DNA from: Gemmatimonadales bacterium UBA1120
GTDB taxonomy: Bacteria > Gemmatimonadota > Gemmatimonadetes > Longimicrobiales > Gaopeijiaceae
Reading direction: 5' to 3'
Assembly (NCBI GenBank): GCA_002313925.1
Contig: DCAZ01000086.1
Coordinates: 1 to 21,450, forward strand
Length of the DNA stretch: 21,450 nt
Shown: positions 14,315 through 21,450 of the stretch, one piece after another
Layout of the letters: each line of letters opens with the position of its first letter
Numbering within the stretch: position 1 is the first letter of the stretch
The notes under the pieces: model-generated
The model's database searches: none
Seen by the model: only the letters and a program-made list of their open reading frames with translations
What the model was told of the DNA's origin: nothing
Position numbers and translations under genes: made by a program

Positions 14315-14764
14315 TTAGTCCAGGTTCTGCAGGCTGTTCAGGTCTCCGAGCAGTCCTCTCCGGACTTCTTCTGGCACACGTTGGGGTCTTCGGTTTGCCC
14401 CAATCCAGACAGCAGTGACGGCAGCTTGTACCATAACGCTTTGCGGGGCTTCTTCCGGCACAATCTCTTGTCCTAGAACCATGCTGGTTCTCCTAAAAGA
14501 TTGTGCCCAAGTTCGGACCAGGAGTTGTTGGCCCCGCTTCGCTTCCTCGAGGTAGTCTACTTCAATGCGGACTACGAAGATGCTTCGACCTGTTTCGTCC
14601 AGTCGGGACCAAGAGAGTCCAGCTTTTTCGAGTGCTTCAAAACGGCCGTGCTCTAGGTAGTTCAAGAAGACCGCATGATTCACGTGTCCAAACGAGTCAA
14701 GCTCGGGACTCCGAACGGTGATAGGGGTTTCGGAGACTAGCCTGTTGTTAGGTGCTGATGACAT
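14315..14764 (-). CDS. Acyl-CoA thioesterase, hotdog fold (YbgC/FadM-like)
   Basis: From the ATG at 14764 this is a 149-residue single-domain hotdog protein. Near the N-terminus ELDSFGHVNHAVFLNYLEHG (21-40) is the typical active-site loop and helix of the 4-hydroxybenzoyl-CoA thioesterase family. Strands around FVVRIEVDYLEEAKRGQQL and TSMVLGQEIV complete the fold. It probably hydrolyses an acyl-CoA or acyl-ACP thioester. The frame is open upstream to ATGs at 14809 and 14857. A start at 14809 would add a hydrophobic leader (MLSLLRRTVLASFLA), and I see no clear ribosome site before 14764, so the start is uncertain. The next gene modifies carrier proteins, which hints at a shared role in acyl-carrier metabolism. 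Confidence 0.85.
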   Translation of the reverse strand: MSSAPNNRLVSETPITVRSPELDSFGHVNHAVFLNYLEHGRFEALEKAGLSWSRLDETGRSIFVVRIEVDYLEEAKRGQQLLVRTWAQSFRRTSMVLGQEIVPEEAPQSVMVQAAVTAVWIGANRRPQRVPEEVRRGLLGDLNSLQNLD

Positions 14765-14848
14765 GGCGAGAAAAGACGCAAGAACAGTGCGCCTGAGCAA
14801 GGAGAGCATCTTGTCCAGTGTTACTCCTAGGGATACCCTGGCCGCCCC

Positions 14849-16450
14849 ATGTTTCATAAAGCCAAGACTAGCGCCCGCTGGGTACAGCCCCAGCCACTCT
14901 CGCTCGGGGAGCTAAGAAGAAAGAGTATCCTTCTAGCTGTTTGGTCGATGGCCCTACTAGCTCCGATGCAACTGAAAGGGGCTGTATTGAGTGAAGGTCC
15001 CCCCAAGGCACGACAGGCGAAAGACTCAGTCCTATTGGTGCTTGCTGCAGCCAGCCTTGCTGATGTCTTGCCAAGAATCGGAGATGAATGGGAAAGGCTG
15101 GGTGGGACCCCTTTGGTATTTTCATTTGACGCGACATCTCGACTGGCGGTCCAGGCCTCACAAAGTGGATCCGGAGATGTTTTCTTCAGCGCTGACCCTC
15201 AGTGGATTCGGTGGCTTGAGGAGCAAGGAACTGTGTCCCCTGGCAGCGCTATCCATTTTGCAGCTAACGATCTGGTAATTGCGGTTTCTCGAGACATTTC
15301 TGTACCCGTGCAGCCTGATATGCTCTCGGTTTTCGAGCGGATTGCTCTTGCCGGTGAAAACGTACCCGCTGGGAGGTACGCTCGAACGGCACTGGAACAA
15401 GCGGGGGTCTGGTCAGAGCTTGAGGGGCACATCGTTAGAGGAGGATCAGTACGAGGGGCCCTAGAGTGGGTTGCACGAAATGAGGTCCCGGCCGGAATCG
15501 TTTATCGGACGGATGCGGAAGCAGAGCCGTCGGTCAGGATAGCATTCGTTTTTGAAGGACCCGGATATCCACAAGCTCAATATTGGGGAGTCCCGCTAGG
15601 GTCCACGGTGTACGAGAAGTCAGCAGTTGATTTCGTGAACTTCGTCTTAGGTGACTCAGGCCAGCCCTTTCTTAGAGAGGCGGGATTCAGCCCACCTCAG
15701 TCCGACATACCCGATGGAGAGGAAGAACGTTATGCCGCGGGGGATACGGGTGACGATTTAGTAGCATCGGTATCATCTGCGGTGCGTCTATCCCTTATCG
15801 TTGCTTTCCTCGCAACTTTGGTGGGCCTAGTCCCCGCCATAGGGCTCGGGTGGCTACTTGCACGCCGTGATTTTCCCGGGAAAACAATTCTCTCCACCGT
15901 CGTTACGGCTCCTCTTGTCATACCGCCAGTGGTAACCGGCTTCCTTCTCCTAAGCGTACTAGGCGCCTCTACTCCCCTGGGAGGGCTAATCGCGTCACTT
16001 GGATTCCCGATACCGTTTACCATCCTTGGTGCTTCGATCGCTGCCTTGGTCGTAGGTCTTCCGCTTTATGTGATCACTGTGCGTGGTGCATTCGAGGCAG
16101 TTGACCCGATGTATGAGGAGTTGTCCTGGACACTCGGGTCTTCTCCCTGGAGAACGTTTTTTCGCGTGTCGCTTCCGCTGGCGTTGCCGGGGATTGCGGC
16201 TGGGGCAGTCCTTGCTTTCGCGCGGTCACTCGGTGAGTTCGGAGCTACGGTCGTGTTGGCAGGCAATGTTGAAGGGTCGACACGAACGATCGCTCTCGCG
16301 GTCTATACACTCTTGGAGTCACCGACCGGAAGAGAGACGGTTTGGATACTGGTAGGTGCAAGTGTGGTGATCTCGCTAATCGCTTTGCTGGGTTTTGAGG
16401 CGCTCTCGCGGAGACAAAAACGTCGATTGGAAGACCGACATGCCCGCTGA
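14849..16450 (+). CDS. Molybdate ABC transporter, ModA-ModB fusion
   Basis: One 533-residue frame carries two parts that are usually separate proteins. Residues 1-45 look like a signal or anchor (RRKS followed by ILLAVWSMALLAP). About 60-290 is a ModA-type binding protein: VLAAASLADVLPRI at the start, then FSFDATSRLAVQASQSG, DVFFSADPQWI, GRYARTALEQAGVW and VPAGIVYRTDA. After an acidic linker (about 290-310), 311-525 is a ModB permease with about five hydrophobic helices. It includes PPVVTGFLLL, the coupling segment EELSWTLGSSPWRTFFRVSLPLALPGI (reported here in parts, about 425-451) and RSLGEFGATVVLAGN. The reading frame is intact across the junction. The likely substrate is molybdate or tungstate, with modC overlapping downstream. 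Confidence 0.9.
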   Translation: MFHKAKTSARWVQPQPLSLGELRRKSILLAVWSMALLAPMQLKGAVLSEGPPKARQAKDSVLLVLAAASLADVLPRIGDEWERLGGTPLVFSFDATSRLAVQASQSGSGDVFFSADPQWIRWLEEQGTVSPGSAIHFAANDLVIAVSRDISVPVQPDMLSVFERIALAGENVPAGRYARTALEQAGVWSELEGHIVRGGSVRGALEWVARNEVPAGIVYRTDAEAEPSVRIAFVFEGPGYPQAQYWGVPLGSTVYEKSAVDFVNFVLGDSGQPFLREAGFSPPQSDIPDGEEERYAAGDTGDDLVASVSSAVRLSLIVAFLATLVGLVPAIGLGWLLARRDFPGKTILSTVVTAPLVIPPVVTGFLLLSVLGASTPLGGLIASLGFPIPFTILGASIAALVVGLPLYVITVRGAFEAVDPMYEELSWTLGSSPWRTFFRVSLPLALPGIAAGAVLAFARSLGEFGATVVLAGNVEGSTRTIALAVYTLLESPTGRETVWILVGASVVISLIALLGFEALSRRQKRRLEDRHAR

Positions 16451-17084
16451 CACCAATTTCCGTTTGGGCCTAGACCTAGAGATTCCCTTCACTGAGGGAG
16501 GGTTAAAGGTCGAGCTGAATACAGCAAGTACTCGGATTGCCATAGTGGGTCCTTCGGGGGCGGGAAAAAGTACGATCCTTAGAATTCTGGCAGGCGTAGA
16601 ACGCCGAGCGCACGGAACCGTTCTAGTTAAGGAGCATTATTGGCAGGACAGCTCGAATGAAATATGGGTCCCTTCGTGGGACAGGCGGGTGGGTTGGGTC
16701 CCTCAGGAGACACTTCTCTTCCCGCACCTGACTGTCCGAGAGAACCTAAGCTACGGGGGTGCCTTACCTGATTGGGTATCAGAAACCGCTGCCTTGCTCC
16801 AGATAGGGGGCTTGCTCGAGCGGCGACCCAGGAGGCTTTCTGGGGGCGAGCGGCAGAGAGTGGCCTTGGGCCGGGCATTACTTTCAAAACCCAGGCTTTT
16901 GCTTCTTGACGAACCGTTTTCAGCGCTTGATAGGCCCTTGAGGGCTGAACTATCACAGCTTGTAAGTGATTGGGCTCTAGATAGGAGTGTACCGATTGTC
17001 CTTGTGAGTCATGATGAAGAGGATGCGAAATGGCTGGCGGAGGAGCGCTGGCACGTGGCCGGAGGTAGCCTCAGGAAGGAGTAG
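16440..17084 (+). CDS. modC: Molybdate ABC transporter ATP-binding protein, short ModC-like
   Basis: This ATPase would power the ModA-ModB fusion encoded just before it. From the ATG at 16440 (GGAAG 6 bases upstream) it has 214 residues and overlaps the fusion stop by 11 bases. A TTG at 16395 in the same frame is a weaker start. It has Walker A GPSGAGKST, the Q-loop VGWVPQETLLFPHLTV, the signature LSGGERQRVALGRAL, Walker B LLLLDEPFSALD and the H-loop VLVSHDEED. The protein stops right after the nucleotide-binding domain. The C-terminal TOBE/MOP domain that in classical ModC (about 350 residues) binds molybdate and regulates transport is absent. It ends 3 bases from the convergent lipid-kinase gene. 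Confidence 0.9.
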   Translation: MPADTNFRLGLDLEIPFTEGGLKVELNTASTRIAIVGPSGAGKSTILRILAGVERRAHGTVLVKEHYWQDSSNEIWVPSWDRRVGWVPQETLLFPHLTVRENLSYGGALPDWVSETAALLQIGGLLERRPRRLSGGERQRVALGRALLSKPRLLLLDEPFSALDRPLRAELSQLVSDWALDRSVPIVLVSHDEEDAKWLAEERWHVAGGSLRKE

Positions 17085-17087
17085 GCT

Positions 17088-18035
17088 TCAGAGCCGCTCT
17101 GGTGCTACTACCCCCAACACCTGTGGCAAAACGCTCACCTCGACGGTATGGCCTGCGGCCTGCCTCACGTCGCCGTCCATTTCAAAGCGAGGCGGTTGGT
17201 CGAATTCCAGGCTGAATCTTGTGTCAGCCAAGACCTCTACTCGGTCTGGGTCTGAGCTTACGTGGAGGCCCCGCTCCGCTCTATTAAAGAGCTTGAGTCT
17301 TGTAAATGCAGGGGCATCTTGGATGCAACAAGCGTGAAGGTAGCCATCCTGAACACCTGCATCGGGCGCGATCGGAAATCCTCCCCCAAAGAAGCGTCCA
17401 TTCGAGATGGTCAGCATCAGATGAAGCCCGTCGCGTAACTCACTCTTTTCCCCGGTTATGCCCACTCGGATACCTGTGAACCGGAAGAGCTGCTGGAGCG
17501 CCGTGATCTTGTAAAGCAGTTCGCCTTTTAAGAACCGCGCATTGGCAGCAGCATCAATGACTGCTACGTCAAAACCGAAGCCGACCAAGTTTAGAAAATT
17601 CCTTTGTTCCATGACGTGAGGTGTGTTCTCAGCCGCACTAAGAGTTTCCACCCGGCCCATGTCTACCAAACGGATGTGTCCTGCTGCGAGAGTAAGCACT
17701 GCTCGCTCAGGGTTGGAGGGGTCATATCCAAGGTTTCTCCCAAAGTCATTACCGGTTCCATTCGGCAAGATCCCAAGAGCAACATCCTCACGACCACTGG
17801 CTGCGACACGGTCAGCAACGTTACCCCAGGTTCCGTCTCCCCCAACAGCGACGATGATGTTGTAGCCTTGGGCAATGGCTTGATCCGCGAGGTCGCGCTC
17901 TTCCCCTGCACGGGTGGTTTCGGCAAAAGTCACCCTGCCTATGTGCTCAGCCAGGAGGGCCCGATAGACCTCAATCCTCTTGAGGCCGCGGCCCCTACCT
18001 GCAGCTGGATTGAAGATGACAAAGTGGCGGTTCAC
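17088..18035 (-). CDS. Diacylglycerol/lipid kinase family protein (YegS/DgkB-like)
   Basis: This 315-residue soluble protein belongs to the diacylglycerol kinase catalytic family. It begins with HFVIFNPAAGRGRG (4-17), then has VAVGGDGTWGNVA (62-74) with the ATP-binding GGDGT, and ILPNGTGNDFGRNLG (89-103). The C-terminal beta-rich domain includes NLVGFGFDVAV, ISNGRFFGGGFPIAPDA and FEMDGD, the typical order. The family phosphorylates diacylglycerol, sphingoid bases or similar lipids. The start is a GTG at 18035. It follows the acetoacetate-decarboxylase-like gene by 30 bases and lies near a phospholipid-synthesis cluster, so recycling diacylglycerol to phosphatidate is a reasonable guess. The exact lipid cannot be told from sequence. 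Confidence 0.9.
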   Translation of the reverse strand: MNRHFVIFNPAAGRGRGLKRIEVYRALLAEHIGRVTFAETTRAGEERDLADQAIAQGYNIIVAVGGDGTWGNVADRVAASGREDVALGILPNGTGNDFGRNLGYDPSNPERAVLTLAAGHIRLVDMGRVETLSAAENTPHVMEQRNFLNLVGFGFDVAVIDAAANARFLKGELLYKITALQQLFRFTGIRVGITGEKSELRDGLHLMLTISNGRFFGGGFPIAPDAGVQDGYLHACCIQDAPAFTRLKLFNRAERGLHVSSDPDRVEVLADTRFSLEFDQPPRFEMDGDVRQAAGHTVEVSVLPQVLGVVAPERL

Positions 18036-18065
18036 TGAGCGTCAATCCGTGGTGAGAAAGTAAGG

Positions 18066-18743
18066 CTATAGGGTCAGGAGAGGCTCGAACGTTTGCAGCC
18101 CCTCTTCATACCACTGTTCGCGGAAAGGATAAGCATTGATGTCATCAAGGGTCAGCCCTTCCGTCATTGGGTGTTCGTAAAGCGTGAGTGAGCCTCCCTC
18201 CTCTTCGTGCTCTGAGTGAGGGGCTTCCATGTAGATATTCGCCTTGAAGTGCCCGTCTACGCCTTCCTCGACTGTAAATGCATTGTAGAGGTGCTTCGAC
18301 GGCACGTAATCGTGTTTGGTCACAGTAAAATCGAGGACTGCATTCTCGCCGTCACGGACGTTCACATCCATTTGTAGTTCGGATTCGGTGAATGATATCT
18401 CCAAATCCTTCATATAGTGCGGAAGGTGCCAACGTTCGATCGCATGTAGCCGGGACGCTTCGGTGGAGGTCCCAACCATGAAAGGATAAAAAGCAGCCTT
18501 CGGTATTTGCTTACCAACCTCAATCATTGGGGGTACGATCACCGCCAGAACGATCTCCTCATACTCCCCTGCCTCGCTCTGTGTAAATTGAAATGCAGTC
18601 AGGGCCAGAATGCTTCGCGTATGCTGCATCTCAAGTGGCTCAAGATGGGCAGGGAGTAGAGCACGCGCGTCTGAAGTCGGCATTTCGAAAAATGCACCCA
18701 CGCAATTTCGGAAGCCATAGTATGTGTGATCTGGTAGACTCAT
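18066..18743 (-). CDS. Acetoacetate decarboxylase-like family protein
   Basis: This 225-residue protein resembles the acetoacetate decarboxylase superfamily in several stretches. ARALLPAHLEPLEM matches the early '...lP..l.p' strand, and YEEIVLAVIVPPMI resembles the 'Y.E..l.v.v' core segment. A middle region around KAAFYPFMVGTSTEASRLHAIERWHLPHYMKDLEI resembles the region that holds the catalytic Lys in the true enzyme (given here in outline, about 82-116). I cannot confirm an equivalent Schiff-base lysine, so decarboxylase activity is unproven; many relatives act on other beta-keto or polyketide-like compounds. There is no signal peptide or membrane segment. It is transcribed with the lipid-kinase gene 30 bases downstream and divergently from plsC. 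Confidence 0.6.
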   Translation of the reverse strand: MSLPDHTYYGFRNCVGAFFEMPTSDARALLPAHLEPLEMQHTRSILALTAFQFTQSEAGEYEEIVLAVIVPPMIEVGKQIPKAAFYPFMVGTSTEASRLHAIERWHLPHYMKDLEISFTESELQMDVNVRDGENAVLDFTVTKHDYVPSKHLYNAFTVEEGVDGHFKANIYMEAPHSEHEEEGGSLTLYEHPMTEGLTLDDINAYPFREQWYEEGLQTFEPLLTL

Positions 18744-18841
18744 AATCTTATTTGCCTTGATGCTTGTCAGCGTAACTGGTTAGCGTTTCTTGTCTGCTTC
18801 ATATCAGCCTGAAGCGCTTTCTGTTCTTGGAGACGACTCAT

Positions 18842-19609
18842 TTGAAGTTACGAGGGGCTGTAGCTCTCTTGGCCGTGACCTTAGGCATGGTCTTATGCGA
18901 TCTCGTGCAGCGACTTCTCATAGGACCTTTGGTATGGCTAATGCCTTCAAGCCGCAAACGGATTCTAGGGGCCTGGATGCAGGCAATGGCCTGGCTCACG
19001 AGTAGGCCAATGGTGTTCTTGGGTGGCGCAAGTATCGCTGTACCACCTCAGGTCCCTTTTGAGCCTGGAGTCCTCATAATCATGAACCACCAATCCCTGC
19101 TAGACATTCCGATGGTATGTTCATCAGTGCGAGGTGGATACCCCTTAATTGTCACACGTAAGCGATACCGGCATTGGATTCCGCTAATCTCGCACATGAT
19201 CAGGCTCTATCAATACCCAGTCGTTGACCCTGCGGCAAACCGGCGAGACGCCCTCGGCAGGACTGATGATCTGAGTGAGGTGGCCCGCACGGCAGAGGTG
19301 CCAGTAGCGATTTTTCCGGAGGGGACGAGGACAAGGGATGGCGATATTGGGCGGTTCAAGAAAGCGGGGCTCCGGCGGATTCTCCAGGTTCGAGCCTGGA
19401 AGGTCTATATACTCGTGGGAGACGGATTCTGGAAGTATGCGAAGCTCAAGGACTTCCTGAGGGGCATAAGCGAGATGAATGGCGAAGTCGAATTTGTAAG
19501 CATGCTTGAGTGGAATGATCCCGCAGCAGATCCAAATCCGTTCATAGAAGAAATTCGTACCCGGATGGTAGCCCGCCTTGCCCGGATGCGCGGGGATTCC
19601 ATCACATGA
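18842..19609 (+). CDS. plsC: 1-acyl-sn-glycerol-3-phosphate acyltransferase (PlsC family)
   Basis: PlsC acylates lysophosphatidate to phosphatidate at the membrane. The protein (255 residues from this start) has an N-terminal hydrophobic segment (AVALLAVTLGMVLCDL), then motif I NHQSLLD at about 82-88 with the His/Asp pair and motif III FPEGTRTRDG at about 158-167. GGYPLIVTRKRYRHWIPLI corresponds to motif II. I chose the TTG at 18842 because GGAGA at 18829-18833 lies 8 bases upstream; a TTG at 18827 in the same frame would add 5 residues. The stop overlaps the start of the next gene by 4 bases (ATGA). With the Tam41-like and CDP-alcohol transferase genes it makes a short phospholipid pathway. 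Confidence 0.9.
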   Translation: MKLRGAVALLAVTLGMVLCDLVQRLLIGPLVWLMPSSRKRILGAWMQAMAWLTSRPMVFLGGASIAVPPQVPFEPGVLIIMNHQSLLDIPMVCSSVRGGYPLIVTRKRYRHWIPLISHMIRLYQYPVVDPAANRRDALGRTDDLSEVARTAEVPVAIFPEGTRTRDGDIGRFKKAGLRRILQVRAWKVYILVGDGFWKYAKLKDFLRGISEMNGEVEFVSMLEWNDPAADPNPFIEEIRTRMVARLARMRGDSIT

Positions 19610-20559
19610 CGGATGGAGTGGCATTGGGATTGGCTAGTGCACGGGAACTAGCCGAGGGGCTAGTGCAAGCAGGCGGAGGCCAGGTGCGGTGTGTATTGCT
19701 GTACGGTTCACACCTCCACGGGACGAAACCCAACCGGTATAGCGCGTACGATTTCATTGTCTTGGTAGACGACTACAGAGCGTTCTATTCTGCCCTCAAG
19801 AATTCAGGCCACATGCGGGGATCAGTGCGCTTGATGTCAACCATGGCATACATTTTACCTCCCAACGTGATAGCCTATTCACCGGTTGAGGACACAGACA
19901 AAGTCGCGAAGTGTCATGTGGTTACTCGAAACCACCTTGGCCGTGCCCTTGGGCCGCGACCTAAGGATCACTATCTGCTCGGTAGAATGGTTCAGAGGAT
20001 GGCGTTCATCTGGGTCGCCTCAGATGAAGACCGGCAATGGGTGGAAACTGTCATGACAGGTGCGATAGATCGCGTCCTCACGTGGATGGCCCCCTACCTC
20101 ACTGAGCCGGTCGATGCTGATGGCTTGGGTCGCCGTATACTTGAAGTATGCTACCAAGGAGAGTTTCGCCCGGAAGCAACTGACAGACATCAACACACCT
20201 ATGAGGCGCAGGCGGATCACTTTCTCCAAGTGCTTAGCCCCGTACTTTCTGACGCAGAACGACATGGGCTCATGGTAGTTGAAGAAGGCAGGTATCGACT
20301 AACCTCACCCCCTAGCGCTTGGGAAGCACTTAGGTGGCGATGGCACTTCATGCGGTCAAAATTGAGAATGGGAATACGAACGCTAAAGCACACTCTGACT
20401 TTTGAGGAATGGTTACCATATATCGTGAGAAAAGCAGAGCGGCACAGCGGGAAGAAGATCAAACTCACTTGGCTTGAACGTCGATTTCCACTGCTGTTCC
20501 TTTGGCCCAGAGGCATCACATTTCTTCTCTCGAGACCCAAGAAAGATGTTCGCCAGTGA
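19606..20559 (+). CDS. Tam41-like phosphatidate cytidylyltransferase (CDP-diacylglycerol synthase), probable
   Basis: I see a nucleotidyltransferase core: LLYGSHLHG at 31-39 (the GS motif), SAYDFIVLVDDYRAF at 46-60 with the acidic position D49, a conserved-looking Lys at 103 in AKCHVVT, LLGRMVQR at 124-131, and RRILEVCYQGEFRPE at 176-190. Compared from memory with mitochondrial Tam41 these fall in the same order: YGSG, a hydrophobic-Asp-Phe strand, DDPxxWHS, KYGVI, AGRLxKP and SYSGDFR, then a matching helix (HFLQVLSPVL against HFRELYGSIL). Tam41 makes CDP-diacylglycerol from phosphatidate and CTP. It overlaps plsC by 4 bases and precedes a CDP-alcohol phosphatidyltransferase, so it sits between the enzymes that supply its substrate and use its product. 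No membrane helix is evident. The family call needs a profile search. Confidence 0.7.
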   Translation: MTDGVALGLASARELAEGLVQAGGGQVRCVLLYGSHLHGTKPNRYSAYDFIVLVDDYRAFYSALKNSGHMRGSVRLMSTMAYILPPNVIAYSPVEDTDKVAKCHVVTRNHLGRALGPRPKDHYLLGRMVQRMAFIWVASDEDRQWVETVMTGAIDRVLTWMAPYLTEPVDADGLGRRILEVCYQGEFRPEATDRHQHTYEAQADHFLQVLSPVLSDAERHGLMVVEEGRYRLTSPPSAWEALRWRWHFMRSKLRMGIRTLKHTLTFEEWLPYIVRKAERHSGKKIKLTWLERRFPLLFLWPRGITFLLSRPKKDVRQ

Positions 20560-20626
20560 GTAACAGAGCACAGTCGAGTCACCTGCCGGTTTGTGTGGCT
20601 GACCTGCTGGCCTATGAGGCTGGACC

Positions 20627-21361
20627 TTGAGCTCTGAACTCTTGGGGCTAGTAATCGTTGTCGGTGCAATTCTCGTTTCGTCAGTTATGTACGTCGTTAG
20701 TGGAGCTTATCGACGGGAAGACCAAAATGAGGTCAGTGACCGGGGAAGGTTTCTCCTTGGCTCGTTCGTGCGGAGCTGGCTCTTCTGGTTCTTGAGTCCC
20801 CTGGAGCGCATAGCGGTTGGGCTCAGAATTTCACCCACCACGTTCAACGCACTTGGCGTCGCCCTTGGAATAAGTGCTGGCTTCTGTTTCGGAACCGGGA
20901 ATCTCAACCCAGGGGGGTGGCTCATACTCCTCAGTGGTGCGGTCGATGTTTTAGATGGCAGAATCGCGCGAGCTCAGGGGCTAGCTTCACGACGTGGCGC
21001 ATTCCTTGATTCCACTTTAGACCGGTTCGCTGAGGTTGGTGCGTTCGTGGGACTCGCGGTTTTCTACCGTTATTCGGTAGCACTAACGATCATAGTTGCT
21101 TGCGCGATGGGAGGGTCTCTACTCGTCAGTTATGCACGCGCTAAAGGTGAAGGCGTAGGGGTCATATGTAATGTGGGCCTCATGCAGAGGGCCGAGCGCC
21201 TGCTCCTGGTGGGCCTGGGTGGTATTCTTGACCCGATTATTAGCCAAGAGAGTAACCTTGATCCGGGTACTCTTCTCGCGTCCGCGTTAATACTTGTCGC
21301 TGCAGGTGCGGTAGGTACCGCCGCCTACCGGACAATCTGGATTTCAAAGCGAACGGTGTAA
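20627..21361 (+). CDS. CDP-alcohol phosphatidyltransferase family protein
   Basis: This 244-residue membrane protein has the full CDP-alcohol phosphatidyltransferase motif: D107-x2-D110-G-x2-A-R-x8-G124-x3-D128-x3-D132 (VDVLDGRIARAQG, then GAFLDSTLD). The four Asp residues bind the metal ions. An N-terminal helix (5-25) precedes the core, and further hydrophobic helices lie at about 72-90, 95-107, 135-165 and 205-240. Such enzymes swap CMP of CDP-diacylglycerol for an alcohol such as glycerol phosphate, serine, inositol phosphate or inositol; which one is not visible. The TTG start at 20627 has GAGG 7 bases upstream and is 67 bases after the Tam41-like gene. An 8-bp-scale hairpin begins at its stop codon. 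Confidence 0.93.
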   Translation: MSSELLGLVIVVGAILVSSVMYVVSGAYRREDQNEVSDRGRFLLGSFVRSWLFWFLSPLERIAVGLRISPTTFNALGVALGISAGFCFGTGNLNPGGWLILLSGAVDVLDGRIARAQGLASRRGAFLDSTLDRFAEVGAFVGLAVFYRYSVALTIIVACAMGGSLLVSYARAKGEGVGVICNVGLMQRAERLLLVGLGGILDPIISQESNLDPGTLLASALILVAAGAVGTAAYRTIWISKRTV

Positions 21362-21377
21362 GTCCTAGTCGGACTTA
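21359..21377. terminator. Short hairpin after the phosphatidyltransferase gene
   Basis: TAAGTCC (21359-21365, including the TAA stop) and GGACTTA (21371-21377) form a perfect 7-bp stem with a 5-base loop. No T-run follows, so if it ends transcription it is a weak or Rho-assisted site. It lies between the convergent phosphatidyltransferase and tRNA-Asn genes. Confidence 0.4.
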
Positions 21378-21396
21378 CAGTTAAGATGTACCAGAA

Positions 21397-21450
21397 CTCC
21401 GGCGACAGGACTCGAACCTGCGACCCGATGATTAACAGTCATCTGCTCTA
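21397..21450 (-). tRNA. tRNA-Asn (GTT), 5' end beyond window
   Basis: On the minus strand the anticodon stem-loop GATGA-CTGTTAA-TCATC has anticodon GTT (21434-21436), which reads AAC and AAU codons. It is followed by a variable loop and a T arm GCAGG-TTCGAGT-CCTGT. The acceptor 3' strand CGCCGGA lies at 21398-21404, with discriminator G at 21397. The next bases are TTC, so CCA is not encoded and must be added after transcription. The first ~20 bases (the acceptor 5' strand and part of the D arm) lie outside the window. Confidence 0.95.

Overview
The window is the replication-origin neighbourhood of a bacterial chromosome. The gene set is the classic one around oriC (rpmH/rnpA, yidD, yidC, mnmE, mnmG, parA, parB, dnaA, dnaN). 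The bacterium is probably diderm: its YidC has the large periplasmic domain, and it has a lipoprotein, a periplasmic molybdate-binding domain and a bactofilin next to a membrane-anchored M23 peptidase. The small lipoprotein and the parA-parB-M23-bactofilin order remind me of Gemmatimonadota, but no marker here settles the phylum. GTG and TTG starts are common. I see no insertion sequence, prophage or CRISPR array.

Left part (1-2870, minus strand): parA, parB, an M23 peptidase and a bactofilin form one tight operon, with two 4-base overlaps, that runs off the left edge. It joins chromosome segregation to an envelope-scaffold pair. Positions 2871-3621 hold a lone plus-strand lipoprotein and a perfect parS site inside a 26-bp palindrome.

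Centre (3622-9848, minus strand): reading away from oriC the order is rnpA with rpmH nested in another frame, yidD, yidC, mnmE, an acylphosphatase and mnmG. The rpmH gene lies wholly inside an N-terminally extended rnpA, as is known for Thermus. Neither jag/khpB nor rsmG is at its frequent position.

Origin (9906-12880): dnaA and dnaN read rightwards. The gap between them is a convincing oriC, with DnaA boxes, five tandem CTA triplets fitting a DnaA-trio, and AT-rich sequence. Two perfect DnaA boxes sit in a 13-bp inverted repeat that starts on the dnaA stop codon.

Right part (12881-21450): a minus-strand thioesterase, phosphopantetheinyl transferase and pyrE cluster is followed by a plus-strand molybdate transporter built from a ModA-ModB fusion and a short ModC. 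Then come minus-strand genes for an acetoacetate-decarboxylase-like protein and a YegS/DgkB-like lipid kinase. A plus-strand phospholipid cluster follows: PlsC, a protein resembling the mitochondrial CDP-diacylglycerol synthase Tam41, and a CDP-alcohol phosphatidyltransferase. Together these could convert lysophosphatidate to phosphatidate, then CDP-diacylglycerol, then a phospholipid. A tRNA-Asn cut by the right edge ends the window.
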